Positions 31,483 to 40,143 are shown, counted from the first letter of the stretch. The stretch: 64,000 nucleotides of DNA from Streptomyces sp. NBC_01381 (GCF_026340305.1 NZ_JAPEPI010000002.1:3534001-3598000), one strand, 5' to 3'. Notes: generated from the letters alone by a model not told the origin. Numbers and translations: made by a program.

Positions 31483-32292
31483 ATGGCGTGGGTCGCCGCG
31501 GTCGCACGGTTGCGGGCACGCCGGCAGTCCGGCGTCCTGGTGACCGTCGCGACCGTGCGCGGCCACGCCCCGCGCGACGCCGGAGCGAAACTCGTCGTGG
31601 GGGAGAGCGAGACATGGGGCTCGATCGGCGGCGGCAATGTCGAGGCCGTCGCGATCGACCGGGCCCGGGAGATGATCGCCGCCTCCAAGCCGGAGCCGGA
31701 GCTGATCGACTTCGCCCTGAACGACAAGGTGACCAACCAGCATGGCGTGCAGTGCTGCGGCGGCACGGTCACGGTGCTGCTCGAACCCCTCGCCGTGGTA
31801 CGGGCGGTGGCGATCTTCGGCGTCGGACACGTCGGGCTTGAGCTGGCGCGCATCCTGGCGCGTCAGGACCTCGACCTCCATCTGATCGACTCCCGCGCCG
31901 ACATCCTCACCGAGGGGCGGCTCGCCGTGCTGGCAGACGCGGTGGGTCAAGTGCACGTACATCACACGCCGTTGCTGCCCGAGGAGGTGCTGGAGGAGCT
32001 GCCGCGCGGCACCCACGTCCTGATCATGACCCATGATCACGCCGAGGACGCCGCGCTGTGCGACGCCGCCCTGCGCACGACCCATCTCGGCTCCATCGGG
32101 CTGATCGGCTCGGCGGCCAAGTGGGTGCGGTTCCGCAAACGCCTTGCCACCGAGGGCGGTCACGACGAGACCACCATCGACCGGATCAAGACCCCGATCG
32201 GCCTCGCGGACATCACCGGCAAGGAACCCGCGACGATCGCCGTGAGCGTTGCCGCTGATCTGCTGCGCACCTTCGAGATGGAGGGGAACTGA
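31483..32292 (+). CDS. xdhC: XdhC family maturation factor of xanthine dehydrogenase
   Basis: A 269-residue protein. N-terminal XdhC/CoxI domain (about 1-95) with LVTVATVRGHAPRDAGAKL and the conserved GVQCCGGTV; C-terminal Rossmann domain (about 105-260) with FGVGHVGLELARIL and SIGLIGSAAKWVRFRKRL. XdhC binds and sulfurates the molybdenum cofactor and inserts it into XdhB. The ATG at 31483 directly follows the xdhB stop, so the three genes form one operon. Confidence 0.93.
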   Translation: MAWVAAVARLRARRQSGVLVTVATVRGHAPRDAGAKLVVGESETWGSIGGGNVEAVAIDRAREMIAASKPEPELIDFALNDKVTNQHGVQCCGGTVTVLLEPLAVVRAVAIFGVGHVGLELARILARQDLDLHLIDSRADILTEGRLAVLADAVGQVHVHHTPLLPEEVLEELPRGTHVLIMTHDHAEDAALCDAALRTTHLGSIGLIGSAAKWVRFRKRLATEGGHDETTIDRIKTPIGLADITGKEPATIAVSVAADLLRTFEMEGN

Positions 32293-32351
32293 CGCTCGCA
32301 CCGGATGCGTGGATCGCGGTCAGCGGAGTCTCAACGTCCCTAGCCACATGA

Positions 32352-33107
32352 TCAGTTGATGACGCACCGATAATGGGTGGTCAGCCGTCCCTCGTCGTCC
32401 CATACGTGGAAGGCGAGCGCGGGCGGTTGGTCGAGGTGGACGTAGTCCTCGGGGTGGGTGTGCTGTTCCCAGGGGAGCCGGAGCGTGGAGACCACTCCCG
32501 GTGCCACCAGCAGTGGGCGTCCGGCGAAGGTGGTTGCCGCCGGCGTGTGGGCGTGCCCGCACAGGAAGGCCGCGAGGTTGGGGTGGCGGCCCGTCAGCGC
32601 GGCGAGGCGCTCTGCTCCGAACTGGCGGACGCCGTCGATGAAGGGGACGTGCAGCAAGGTCGGCGGGTGGTGGAAGCCGACGAGCACGGGCACTTCGGCC
32701 GGGGCCTGCGCCAGGACGTCCTCCAGCCACGCCAGGGTCTCGTCCTCGAGGAAGCCCTCGTCCTTGCCCGGCACCGAGGAGTCGCACAGCGCGATGACGA
32801 AGTCGGCGGTGCGGTGCACCTGGTTGACCGGTGCCGCCGAGGGCGGCTGGCCCAGCAGGAACTGCCGGAACGCCGCACGTTCGTCGTGGTTGCCGGGGCA
32901 GATCACGACCGGGTGCCTGGAGGTCAGCAGCGAGCGGGCCTGCTCGTACTCGGCGGGCAGGGCGTGGTCCGCGATGTCTCCGGTGACCAGGACCGCGTCC
33001 AGGTCGTAGGGGAGGCTTTCGAGGTAGTCCATGACGGCCCGGGTGCGCTCGGAGCTGCGGTGCCCGTCGTCGATGTGGGTGTCGCTGAGGTGAGCGATCA
33101 CGATCAC
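32352..33107 (-). CDS. Calcineurin-like metallophosphoesterase
   Basis: A 251-residue dinuclear metallophosphatase. Metal ligands are visible in order: IAHLSDTHID (DxH), VLVTGDIAD (GD), VICPGNHDE (GNHD), VLVGFHHPP, and FLCGHAHTP (GHxH). The size and motif spacing resemble cyclic-nucleotide phosphodiesterase or general phosphoesterase members; the substrate is not fixed. The GTG at 33107 has an AAAGGA ribosome-binding site; upstream residues do not belong to the fold. It is divergent from the MocR regulator, 85 bp apart. Confidence 0.88.
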   Translation of the reverse strand: MIVIAHLSDTHIDDGHRSSERTRAVMDYLESLPYDLDAVLVTGDIADHALPAEYEQARSLLTSRHPVVICPGNHDERAAFRQFLLGQPPSAAPVNQVHRTADFVIALCDSSVPGKDEGFLEDETLAWLEDVLAQAPAEVPVLVGFHHPPTLLHVPFIDGVRQFGAERLAALTGRHPNLAAFLCGHAHTPAATTFAGRPLLVAPGVVSTLRLPWEQHTHPEDYVHLDQPPALAFHVWDDEGRLTTHYRCVIN

Positions 33108-33192
33108 CGCTGGGGTCCTTTCGTCGCGGTGTGCTGGATGCTTTCGACCTCGAACGTAGAGGGTCACCGGACCAGGATTAAGATCCAGTTTC

Positions 33193-34596
33193 ATGCCAAA
33201 TTCTTGGTCCAGTTCCCGGCTCGACCTGCTCATCTCCCTCGACGCCGCAGGCGGGCGGCGCTCCGGCCTGGAGTCCGCGCTCCGGGCGGCGATTCGCCAG
33301 GGACGCCTGCCCGCCGGGACGCTCCTGCCGTCCACCCGCGGGCTTGCCCAGGAACTCGGACTCTCGCGGGGCACCGTCAGCGCCGCCTACGCCCAGCTGG
33401 TCGAGGAGGGCCACCTCGCCACGCGTCCAGGAGCGGGCACCAAAGTGGCCGAGGCGCCGCAACGCGCCCAGGCCCCCGCGTCGTGCCCCGCACCCGCGCC
33501 GACCACTCCCCGCCACGACCTTCGCCCCGGGCTCCCCGACGTCAGCGCCTTCCCCACCCGAGCCTGGCTCGCCGCCACCCGCCGCGTGCTCAACCACGCG
33601 CGCCCCGAGGTCTTCGGCGCCGGAGACCCACAGGGCCGTATCGAACTGCGCAACGCCCTCGCCGACTACCTGGGCCGCACCCGCGGCGTGATCACAACCC
33701 CGGACCGCATCGTGGTCACTTCCGGCTACTACCAGGGCCTGGGCCTGCTCAGCGGCGTACTGTCCGCAAGCGGTACCCACACCGCGGCCGTGGAGGACCC
33801 GGGCCACAACCTCTTCCGCGAAGTCGTCCAGCGCGCCGGGCTCACCACCCTCCCTCTGCCCGTCGATGCCCACGGCGCCTGCGCCGATGTGTTGACACCG
33901 GGCACAGGAGCGGTGTTCCTCACCCCCTCGCACCAGTACCCGACCGGCGTTCCGCTGCATCCGAGCCGCCGCCGGACACTGTGCGCCTGGGCATGCTCCA
34001 CAGGCGGCCTGATCGTCGAGGACGACTACGACGGCGAGTACCGCTACGACCGCCAGCCCGTCGGCGCCCTCCAGGGCATCGCACCCGATCAAGTCGTCTA
34101 CTGCGGTACCGCGTCCAAGACGCTCGGCCCCGCCCTCCGTCTGGCCTGGATGGTCCTACCGCACCACCTGGTGCAACCGGTGATGCGGGCCAAACAGCAA
34201 GCCGACCTGTACACCGAGACCCTGGGGCAACTCGTCCTCGCCGACCTGATCACCACGCACGCCTACGACCGCCACGTCCGCGCCGCCCGCCTGCGCTACC
34301 GCAGACGCCGCGAACTCCTCCTCGACCGGGTAGCCGCCCGCCCCGGCCTTACCGCCCACGGGGTACCCGCCGGCCTGCACACCCTTGTCACTCTCCCCTC
34401 CGACGGCCCCACCGAGGACCAACTCCTGGCCAGGTGTGCCCATCACGGCCTCGCCCTGCGTGGCCTCACCGAACTCCACCACGACCCCGCCGACCGTCCG
34501 CAGGGCCTGCTGATCGGCTTCGCCGCCCCTTCCGAACGTGCCTACCCGGCCGCCCTCGACGCCTTGTTCGCTGCCCTGGGTCGAGCCCAGGTGTGA
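33193..34596 (+). CDS. MocR-type regulator (GntR HTH fused to aminotransferase domain)
   Basis: A 467-residue MocR/PdxR-family regulator. Residues about 15-85 are a GntR winged helix (RSGLESALRAAIRQGRLPAG and LGLSRGTVSAAYAQL). Residues about 115-467 form a fold-type I aminotransferase domain with the PLP-binding Lys in CGTASKTLGPALRLAW. Such proteins use PLP or amino acids as ligands and often regulate pyridoxine synthesis or a neighbouring gene. A TAAGAT -10-like hexamer ends 8 bp before the ATG and there is no ribosome-binding site, so the transcript may be leaderless. Half-sites GGACCA and TGGTCC flank the start region. Confidence 0.9.
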   Translation: MPNSWSSSRLDLLISLDAAGGRRSGLESALRAAIRQGRLPAGTLLPSTRGLAQELGLSRGTVSAAYAQLVEEGHLATRPGAGTKVAEAPQRAQAPASCPAPAPTTPRHDLRPGLPDVSAFPTRAWLAATRRVLNHARPEVFGAGDPQGRIELRNALADYLGRTRGVITTPDRIVVTSGYYQGLGLLSGVLSASGTHTAAVEDPGHNLFREVVQRAGLTTLPLPVDAHGACADVLTPGTGAVFLTPSHQYPTGVPLHPSRRRTLCAWACSTGGLIVEDDYDGEYRYDRQPVGALQGIAPDQVVYCGTASKTLGPALRLAWMVLPHHLVQPVMRAKQQADLYTETLGQLVLADLITTHAYDRHVRAARLRYRRRRELLLDRVAARPGLTAHGVPAGLHTLVTLPSDGPTEDQLLARCAHHGLALRGLTELHHDPADRPQGLLIGFAAPSERAYPAALDALFAALGRAQV

Positions 34597-34699
34597 CAGA
34601 GGGCGTGGCATCGTGATCACTTCTTTGGCGTGCTCATGATGAGGGGGAGCCGTGCGATCGGCTGCAAGGAAGTCCTCGCGGACGTTTTCGAGCAGGGCT

Positions 34700-35003
34700 G
34701 CAAGCAGGTCAAGGCTGGTTCTCTACGCGCACCGATGCCTGCGGCCGGGTGTCGCTCACGTACACCGTGATCGATCTCAAGATGAAGCGGACGACCGGCA
34801 GGGCCGTGTTCACGGCGACGCAGGAGATCCAGCTCGACCCCAAGGAGCACAACGGCAATACCTCCATCAAGGAGGGGCTGTGGCACACCGAGAACACGCT
34901 GCGGCTGGACGACGCATCGGGCTCCGCCAAGGGGCTGCGGGCGTCGTGGAAGACCGCTTGCTCGGGCGGCGCGTGCGCGGCCGACAGTGCGTGGTCGGGG
35001 TCG
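34700..35003 (+). pseudogene. Internal fragment of a secreted NucA/NucB-like Streptomyces protein
   Basis: The plus-strand frame from about 34716 encodes WFSTRTDACGRVSLTYTVID, then GRAVFTATQEIQLDPK, HTENTLRLDDASGSAKGL and SWKTACSGGACAADSAWSGS. This pattern is typical of the beta-rich middle region of large secreted Streptomyces proteins that end in a NucA/NucB nuclease domain. There is no start codon, signal peptide or nuclease end, and the match stops abruptly where a minus-strand remnant begins. It is a truncated relic. Confidence 0.5.
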
Positions 35004-35412
35004 TGCCGATCAGCGCCCCGCACCGCCTCACTCGTCGTACGCAAAGCCTGGCCATCAGGCCGAAGGTGACCTGATGCGGGCTCAGGGGGACCCCGGTGTA
35101 GTCGCCGGTCGGGGTCATCGCCTCGCTGCTCGTGCCGGAGTCCGGGCTGCCGCGTGTCGAACTTGGTGATCAGCGTTCCGTCCACCCAGTGCTCGACGAA
35201 GCCCAGCGAGTCGCCGTTGTAGCAGCCGATCAGCCGGGTGCCGCGCGACGCGGCCGCGAGGCGCTCTCCGGCTCACCACCGATGCGTACGAGCACATCGC
35301 GGTCGGTCAGTCCCTCGACCAGGGTCAGGCTATGCGCCATATGCGTCTCGGCGATCCAGGCCGGCGGATGGGTCATCCGGCTTCCCTGCGAGCGGCTGTC
35401 GGCCCCAAGCAC
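35004..35412 (-). pseudogene. Frameshifted gene remnant (DUF6461-like)
   Basis: The minus strand carries one coherent protein split over three frames: PPAWIAETHMAHSLTLVEGL then VLVRIGGEPE (frame 1, about 35412-35280), ERLAAASRGTRLIGCYNGDS then FVEHWVDGTLITKFDTR (frame 2, to about 35155), and SPDSGTSSEAMTPTGDYTG (frame 3, further down). Joining them needs two single-base changes. The pattern resembles small Streptomyces DUF6461-type proteins, but that family name is tentative. No intact start or end is present. Confidence 0.45.
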
Positions 35413-35466
35413 CTGCGTGGCGTGTCGGCCGTCGCTTCCGTGATCCCGTAGCGCGCCTTTGGCGTG

Positions 35467-35483
35467 TCACCTGCCACGGGTGA
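35467..35483. promoter_or_regulatory. TCACCC-N5-GGGTGA-type palindrome (site 1)
   Basis: TCACCT-GCCAC-GGGTGA, one mismatch from a perfect palindrome, 57 bp upstream of the start of the 11-residue-repeat protein operon. It belongs to the set of eight related sites between 35 and 55 kb. Confidence 0.6.
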
Positions 35484-35539
35484 GGACACTTGGCCGGATC
35501 TGTTCCACGGTGTCGTGGTCGGAGGCGGTGAGTTCGCGG

Positions 35540-36352
35540 ATGAGTGCAAGCGGAGCGGAAGAGGCGCACAGCCTGTCGGAACAGGCGTTGCGCACGGTGT
35601 TCGGTCTCCTGGGCCTGACCGGGTCCGGTCTGCGGCGCCTGCTCGACCCCGAGGCCCCCGAGGACCCCGACGGCACGGCGCCGGGGCGGCAACCCGAACT
35701 GTTCCGCCTGCTGCCCTGCGCGGCCGTGGCCTGGGGGGTCGCCGCCCAGCGACGCTCTGCCCGGGTGGTCCGGGGAGCCGGTTCCCGGGTGGGCGCGGTC
35801 GTCGCGTTCGCCGCGCGCCCGGTGGTGACACGTGAGCCGTTCGTCTCGTCGTGGCGGCTGCTGGTGCAGTGGGGAGAACGCGGGGCGGCGGACCAGGAGC
35901 GTAATCGGGAACTGGCCGCGGGGTTCGTCCGGGCGGTCGTCAAGGAGGTGGCGTCCGTCGTACTGGCCCAGGCGGATCTGAACGGAGCGGTGGACCGCAT
36001 AGACCTGGATCGCGCGGCGCGCCGACTCGACCTGGATCGGGCTGCGGACCGTATCGACGTCGACCGTGTCGCCGCCAGGATTGATGTCGATGCGGTGGTG
36101 GCGCGGGCGGATCTCGAAGCGGTGATCGCCCGTCTCGATCTCGCCGATCTGGTGCGGCGCGTGCTCGACGAGATCGACTTCGCAGGCATCGTCCGTGAGT
36201 CCAGCGGCACGATGGCGGTCGAGACGGTGGACGCCTTCCGGGACCGCAGCGTCAGCGCGGACCGGTTCTTGAGCCGCATCGCCGACCGGGTCATGCTCCG
36301 GTCCGCCGAGCGCAACACGGCAGGACCGTCGCGGTGGCCGGAGGAACCGTGA
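35540..36352 (+). CDS. Protein with 11-residue Asp/Arg/Ala repeats, next to RDD protein
   Basis: A 270-residue protein with no catalytic family that I recognise. The central region (about 150-230) consists of at least seven 11-residue repeats with a pattern like DLDRAVDRIDL (examples RIDLDRAARRL, RIDVDRVAARI, RLDLADLVRRV), ending in DEIDFAGIVRESSGTM. Such repeats occur in actinobacterial proteins encoded beside RDD-family membrane proteins. An amphipathic, coiled or solenoid structure is likely. The ATG at 35540 was chosen for a GGAGG ribosome-binding site about 12 bp upstream; an in-frame GTG lies at 35528. It overlaps the RDD gene by GTGA. Confidence 0.7.
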   Translation: MSASGAEEAHSLSEQALRTVFGLLGLTGSGLRRLLDPEAPEDPDGTAPGRQPELFRLLPCAAVAWGVAAQRRSARVVRGAGSRVGAVVAFAARPVVTREPFVSSWRLLVQWGERGAADQERNRELAAGFVRAVVKEVASVVLAQADLNGAVDRIDLDRAARRLDLDRAADRIDVDRVAARIDVDAVVARADLEAVIARLDLADLVRRVLDEIDFAGIVRESSGTMAVETVDAFRDRSVSADRFLSRIADRVMLRSAERNTAGPSRWPEEP

Positions 36353-36795
36353 GCCGGCCGCCCGCGGTCCAGGGGCAGCGAGCGGGGATCGTCTCCCGGA
36401 CGGTGGCGGATGTGATCGACGTCGGGCTCGTCGGCGCCCTGTGCGCAGCCGCTCTGCTCCTGTACGGCGTGGGCGACTACGTGCTGACCGGCGCGCCGTT
36501 CGCGCTGCCGCAGCCACCGAGGCCGGGCGGCGCCGCGGGCAGCTCCCTGATCGCCGTGGGATACCTCGCCGCGGGCTGGACGGTGGCGGGCCGGACGCCC
36601 GGGAAGCAGTTCGCCGGCCTGCGCGTCGTCTGTGCCTCCGGCCGTCCCGTGCCCGCCGGGCGGGCAGCACTGCGTGCCGTGCTGTGCGTGCTCCTTCCGC
36701 TGGGGCTCTTCTGGGTTCTCGTCAGCCGCCGGAACGCTTCGATCCAAGACCTGCTGGTGCGCACCGCGGTGCTCTACGACTGGGGTACCAGGTGA
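36349..36795 (+). CDS. RDD family membrane protein
   Basis: A 148-residue protein with three hydrophobic segments (about 22-45, 63-80, 102-122). The RDD-type signature is present in modified form: R and DVID near the start (SRTVADVIDVGLVGALC), the motif GRTPGKQFAGLRVV in the middle, and RNASIQDLLVRT at the end. RDD proteins are small integral membrane proteins implicated in ion or osmolyte transport; function here is unknown. The GTG overlaps the stop of the repeat protein (GTGA), has a GAGGAA ribosome-binding site, and its own stop overlaps the BrkB start. Confidence 0.85.
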   Translation: MSRPPAVQGQRAGIVSRTVADVIDVGLVGALCAAALLLYGVGDYVLTGAPFALPQPPRPGGAAGSSLIAVGYLAAGWTVAGRTPGKQFAGLRVVCASGRPVPAGRAALRAVLCVLLPLGLFWVLVSRRNASIQDLLVRTAVLYDWGTR

Positions 36796-37760
36796 CGGGG
36801 CCGCACGCGCGCGTGCGGGCCGTGGTGGGGGAGTTGAGGGGTGCGCTGGCGAAGCCGACCGGGGAGGCGCGTCGCGTGGTGGCGCAGCTGGCGCACGTCA
36901 ATGTCCTGGACACCGCGACCCGCCTCGCGGCTCAGGTCTTTCTGGCCGCCCTGCCCGTGGCCTTCGTCGTGGTGTCCTTCGGTCCGCCGGTCGTGCGCGA
37001 GGAACTGCTCGCCTCGCTGCGTGCGTTCCTCGGCCTGAAGGGCGTCTCGGCGGACCAGGCACGGCAGTTCACGACCGGCCCGCCACCGCCCCGTGAGTCG
37101 TGGGGGGCGTTCAGCGTCCTCATGGTGCTGCTGTCGGCCACCGCCGTCAGCCGCACGCTGCAGCGGCTGTGCGAGCGTGCCTGGCACCTGCCGCCCGCGG
37201 GAGGCAGGCCTGCCGTATGGCGGTGGCTCGCCTGGCTGTTCGGGTGGTTTGCTTCGCTGGTGTTCCACGGTGCCTGCCAGGACGGCTTCGGGGCGGGCCC
37301 CCTGGTCGGATTCCCGCTCGCGCTGGGCGCCACCGTCCTGATGTGGTGGTGGACCCAGCACCTCCTGCTGGGAAAACGTGTGCCGTGGGGGCCGCTGCTG
37401 CCCGGAGCCCTGCTCACCGGATGCGGCATCGTCGTGTGTGGTGCGGTGTCCCGGCTCTACCTGCCGCGGGCCCTGAACGAGAGCATTGACCGGTACGGCC
37501 CCGTCGGTTCGGTGTTCACCCTGCTCTCCTGGCTCATCGTCCTGTTCGTCGTCATCACCGTGGGCATCGCCCTGGGGTATCTGCTGGCCCAGCAGACCCC
37601 CTTCGACCGGTGGTTGAGCCCGCGTCAGAGCGCATCCGTGCGGACCCGCCCGGCGCGGGCCGCCCGGCCCAGGGCCCGGAAGTCGTCCTCGTTCTGGTCC
37701 GCGTACGCCTCGGCGAACTTCGCGACGGCGCGGTCGAAGATGTCGCCCCGACCGAGATAG
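36792..37760 (+). CDS. YihY/BrkB-family membrane protein
   Basis: A 322-residue integral membrane protein of the YihY (BrkB, formerly ribonuclease BN) family. About six hydrophobic segments are visible, including VFLAALPVAFVVVSFG, GAFSVLMVLLSATAV and the C-terminal VFTLLSWLIVLFVVITVGIA. The GTG overlaps the RDD stop (GTGA), so the three-gene unit is translationally coupled. The last 45 residues are basic and hydrophilic, and lie antisense to the end of the convergent DUF2252 gene, which is unusual for the family. Confidence 0.82.
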   Translation: MTGPHARVRAVVGELRGALAKPTGEARRVVAQLAHVNVLDTATRLAAQVFLAALPVAFVVVSFGPPVVREELLASLRAFLGLKGVSADQARQFTTGPPPPRESWGAFSVLMVLLSATAVSRTLQRLCERAWHLPPAGGRPAVWRWLAWLFGWFASLVFHGACQDGFGAGPLVGFPLALGATVLMWWWTQHLLLGKRVPWGPLLPGALLTGCGIVVCGAVSRLYLPRALNESIDRYGPVGSVFTLLSWLIVLFVVITVGIALGYLLAQQTPFDRWLSPRQSASVRTRPARAARPRARKSSSFWSAYASANFATARSKMSPRPR

Positions 37761-39028
37761 GCGGCGATGGCGATGCGGTCGCCGGAGCGGGCGTGGGCCC
37801 TGGCCAAGGTCGCACCGCAGACCTGGCTGAAGATCCTCATGCCCCGCGGGCTCATGGTGTCGGCGGCAGCGATGCCCTTCCAGTCGTGCAACTGACGTAC
37901 GTAGAAGTCCCGTTGGCGTCCGTCGATGCCCTCGGCCCGCTCCCAGCCGAGCAGGGCGTCGCTCGTGGCCTGCATCAGCCGCTGGCCCGAGACGACCCGC
38001 TCGCCCTGGTTCTCGTACGCGCTCGGACCGGTGTACGCGGACAGTGCCGAGGTCTCTGCCTCCTTGGCCTGGAGGAGCAGGGGGTCCTGTTCGTCGCGGC
38101 CGAGCATGAGGATGATCCAGCAGCGGGTGCCCACGCTGCCGACCCCGACGACCTTGCGGGCCATGTCCACCAGGCGGAACTGGTCGAGCAGGGCCCGCCG
38201 GTCGGACGGCAGGCTCTCGCCGTACCGCTCGATGAGATCCCTCATCTGTTCCTCCAGCTGATCGCGCTCCACGTCCGGGAGGAGATCGCCGACGGGGACG
38301 ATCAGTGGGGGATCGGGCGTGATCCTGCGCTCGCCCTTGACCAGGTGGGTGAGCTTCTCGAATGCGTGCAGATGATCGCGGGTGCGTGCCTTGGCCAGGG
38401 CCCGGGCCGTCCTCGTACGCAGCACACGATTGCCGCCGTCGCGCAGCGCGCGGTAGAGATCGTCCGCCTCGATCTTCGTGTACCAGACGTCGAGGTGGCG
38501 CATGCCGGCGAAGCGGGCCGTCCACTCGCGGTACGCCCGCACCGCCCCGTGCACCACGGTCGCCCGCTCCGCCTCGGCGAAGCCGTTGTTCCGGCCGGCG
38601 ATGACCAGGCTCGCCGCGAGCCGCTTGACGTCCCACTCCCACGGCCCGGGCAGCGTCTCGTCGAAGTCGTTGATGTCGAACATCAGATGGCGCTCCGGGG
38701 AGGCGAGCAGCCGGAAGTTGAGCAGATGGGCGTCGCCGCACAGCTGCGCCTCGATGCCGGTGCTCGGCGTGCCCGCCAGGTCACCAGCCATGATCGAGGC
38801 GGCACCCCGGTAGAACCGGAACGGGGACTCCAGCATCCGTGCGTACCGCACGGGCACCAACTCCGGCACCCGGGCCGCCGACTGCGCTTCGAGCACGTCC
38901 ACCGGATCCGCGCGGTCCGGCTGCGGTGTGAACTCCGCGTGGGCGGAGCGCGGCACGAAGCCGCGGGCCGCCCTGCCGCGGGCGGCCCGCTCCTGCGGAG
39001 TGAGATGCGCGGTCCGGCTCCCGGTCAT
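37625..39028 (-). CDS. DUF2252 family protein (kinase-like fold)
   Basis: A 467-residue DUF2252 protein. Family motifs: FYRGAASIMAGDLA, AQLCGDAHLLNF (resembling the HGDxHxxN loop of aminoglycoside phosphotransferase-like kinases) and FDINDFDETLPGPWEWDVKR. The C-terminal half contains KVVGVGSVGTRCW and GQRLMQATSDALLGW. Biochemical function is not established. It starts 153 bp from a divergent small membrane protein, with site 2 of the recurring palindrome between them. Its 3' end overlaps the BrkB gene by 136 bp. Confidence 0.88.
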   Translation of the reverse strand: MTGSRTAHLTPQERAARGRAARGFVPRSAHAEFTPQPDRADPVDVLEAQSAARVPELVPVRYARMLESPFRFYRGAASIMAGDLAGTPSTGIEAQLCGDAHLLNFRLLASPERHLMFDINDFDETLPGPWEWDVKRLAASLVIAGRNNGFAEAERATVVHGAVRAYREWTARFAGMRHLDVWYTKIEADDLYRALRDGGNRVLRTRTARALAKARTRDHLHAFEKLTHLVKGERRITPDPPLIVPVGDLLPDVERDQLEEQMRDLIERYGESLPSDRRALLDQFRLVDMARKVVGVGSVGTRCWIILMLGRDEQDPLLLQAKEAETSALSAYTGPSAYENQGERVVSGQRLMQATSDALLGWERAEGIDGRQRDFYVRQLHDWKGIAAADTMSPRGMRIFSQVCGATLARAHARSGDRIAIAAYLGRGDIFDRAVAKFAEAYADQNEDDFRALGRAARAGRVRTDAL

Positions 39029-39105
39029 GGCGAGGCCTCTTCTCTCGGCACACCCGCTCTTCGGGCTCGTGCCGCCGACTCTCGCCCCGCAGCCCCGCGA
39101 GGACA

Positions 39106-39122
39106 TCACCCGGCGGGGGTGA
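39106..39122. promoter_or_regulatory. TCACCC-N5-GGGTGA palindrome (site 2)
   Basis: TCACCC-GGCGG-GGGTGA, perfect arms. It lies 59 bp before the PLDc_N/SHOCT gene and 78 bp before the divergent DUF2252 start. Confidence 0.7.
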
Positions 39123-39180
39123 GGCGACGCGGAGCCAGGCGCACCACGGTGCGTCTCACCGACTGCCGAGGAGGCACACG

Positions 39181-39573
39181 ATGGACTATCCGTTGATGAA
39201 CCTGTTCCTCACCATGCTGTGGTTCTTTCTGTGGACGGCGTGGCTGATCCTGGTGTTCAGGATGATCACCGACATCTTCCGCAGCCACGACCTCGGTGGC
39301 TGGGCGAAGACCGGCTGGCTCCTCTGCGTCCTCGTGCTGCCGTTCATCGGAGTGTTCGTGTACCTCATCGCCCGGGGCCGGTCGATGGGTGAACGGGACC
39401 TGCATGAGGCCCAGGCGCGCGACTCCGCGTTCCGCTCGTACGTACGCGAAGCATCCGCTGGACCGGGGAGCGCCGGGACGAGCCAGCTGACGCAGCTCGC
39501 CGAGCTCCGGCAGGCGGGGGCGCTGACGGATCAGGAGTACCAGAGGGCGAAGAGCAAGGTCCTCGCCCCCTGA
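39181..39573 (+). CDS. Small membrane protein with PLDc_N and SHOCT domains
   Basis: A 130-residue protein with two transmembrane helices (about 8-27 and 43-63) forming a cardiolipin-synthase N-terminal-like (PLDc_N) module. A C-terminal SHOCT motif follows (about 100-130: QLAELRQAGALTDQEYQRAK). It lacks any phospholipase D catalytic domain. Such proteins are common stress-island components of unknown function. A GAGGAGG ribosome-binding site precedes the ATG, and site 2 of the recurring palindrome lies just upstream. Confidence 0.85.
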   Translation: MDYPLMNLFLTMLWFFLWTAWLILVFRMITDIFRSHDLGGWAKTGWLLCVLVLPFIGVFVYLIARGRSMGERDLHEAQARDSAFRSYVREASAGPGSAGTSQLTQLAELRQAGALTDQEYQRAKSKVLAP

Positions 39574-39593
39574 AGGGTGGTGCTGCGCAGCCG

Positions 39594-40004
39594 TCAGGCG
39601 TGCCCGGACGGCTGCCTGCCATACACCGCCAGGGCCCAGATCACGATGACGTCCAAGGCGATGATGGTGACGGACCAGACCGGGTAGTACGGGATGAAGA
39701 AGAAGCTCTCGACGGCGCTGGCTCCGGCGAGAATCATGCCGATGACGCGCGCCCAGGCGCGGGCCGCGAACACGCCGAAGGCGGCGGCCAGGACGACGAC
39801 GCCGGAGAGCAGGTGGATCCATCCCCACGCCGAAGTGTCGAACTCGTACGTGTAGTTGCGCGTCACCACGTAGAAGTCGTCGTCAATGATCGCGACGAGC
39901 CCCGCGATCGCGTGGTAAGCGCCGACCAGCAGCATCAGGCAGCCGGCGAGCACCGAGAATCCGACGGCCGCCGGATTCCTCTCCGCCAGAGTTCGCTGAG
40001 TCAT
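39594..40004 (-). CDS. DUF7144-type four-helix membrane protein
   Basis: A 136-residue membrane protein with four predicted helices (about 15-40, 62-80, 85-103, 108-128). The conserved features GAYHAIAGLVAI, WGWIHLLSGVVVL and VIWALAVYG place it with the actinobacterial DUF7144 family. A second copy of the same family lies at 52256-52720. The ATG at 40004 has a GGAGGAG ribosome-binding site, and site 3 of the palindrome lies 58 bp upstream. It is convergent with the SHOCT protein gene, 20 bp apart. Confidence 0.82.
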   Translation of the reverse strand: MTQRTLAERNPAAVGFSVLAGCLMLLVGAYHAIAGLVAIIDDDFYVVTRNYTYEFDTSAWGWIHLLSGVVVLAAAFGVFAARAWARVIGMILAGASAVESFFFIPYYPVWSVTIIALDVIVIWALAVYGRQPSGHA

Positions 40005-40061
40005 CAGTGGCTCCTCCCCTGAGGTGAGGGGCGAGCATCCCGCGCGGGCCCGGAGCCGCAC

Positions 40062-40078
40062 TCACCCACGCGGGGTGA
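40062..40078. promoter_or_regulatory. TCACCC-N5-GGGTGA palindrome (site 3)
   Basis: TCACCC-ACGCG-GGGTGA, perfect arms, between the divergent DUF7144 gene (58 bp) and the small gene at 40144 (66 bp). Confidence 0.7.
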
Positions 40079-40143
40079 TGTCCGGTTCCCGGGGCCGGAC
40101 GAGGATGCGGTGCATACCGCCCGCTCCGGACGGAGGTGGCGTC

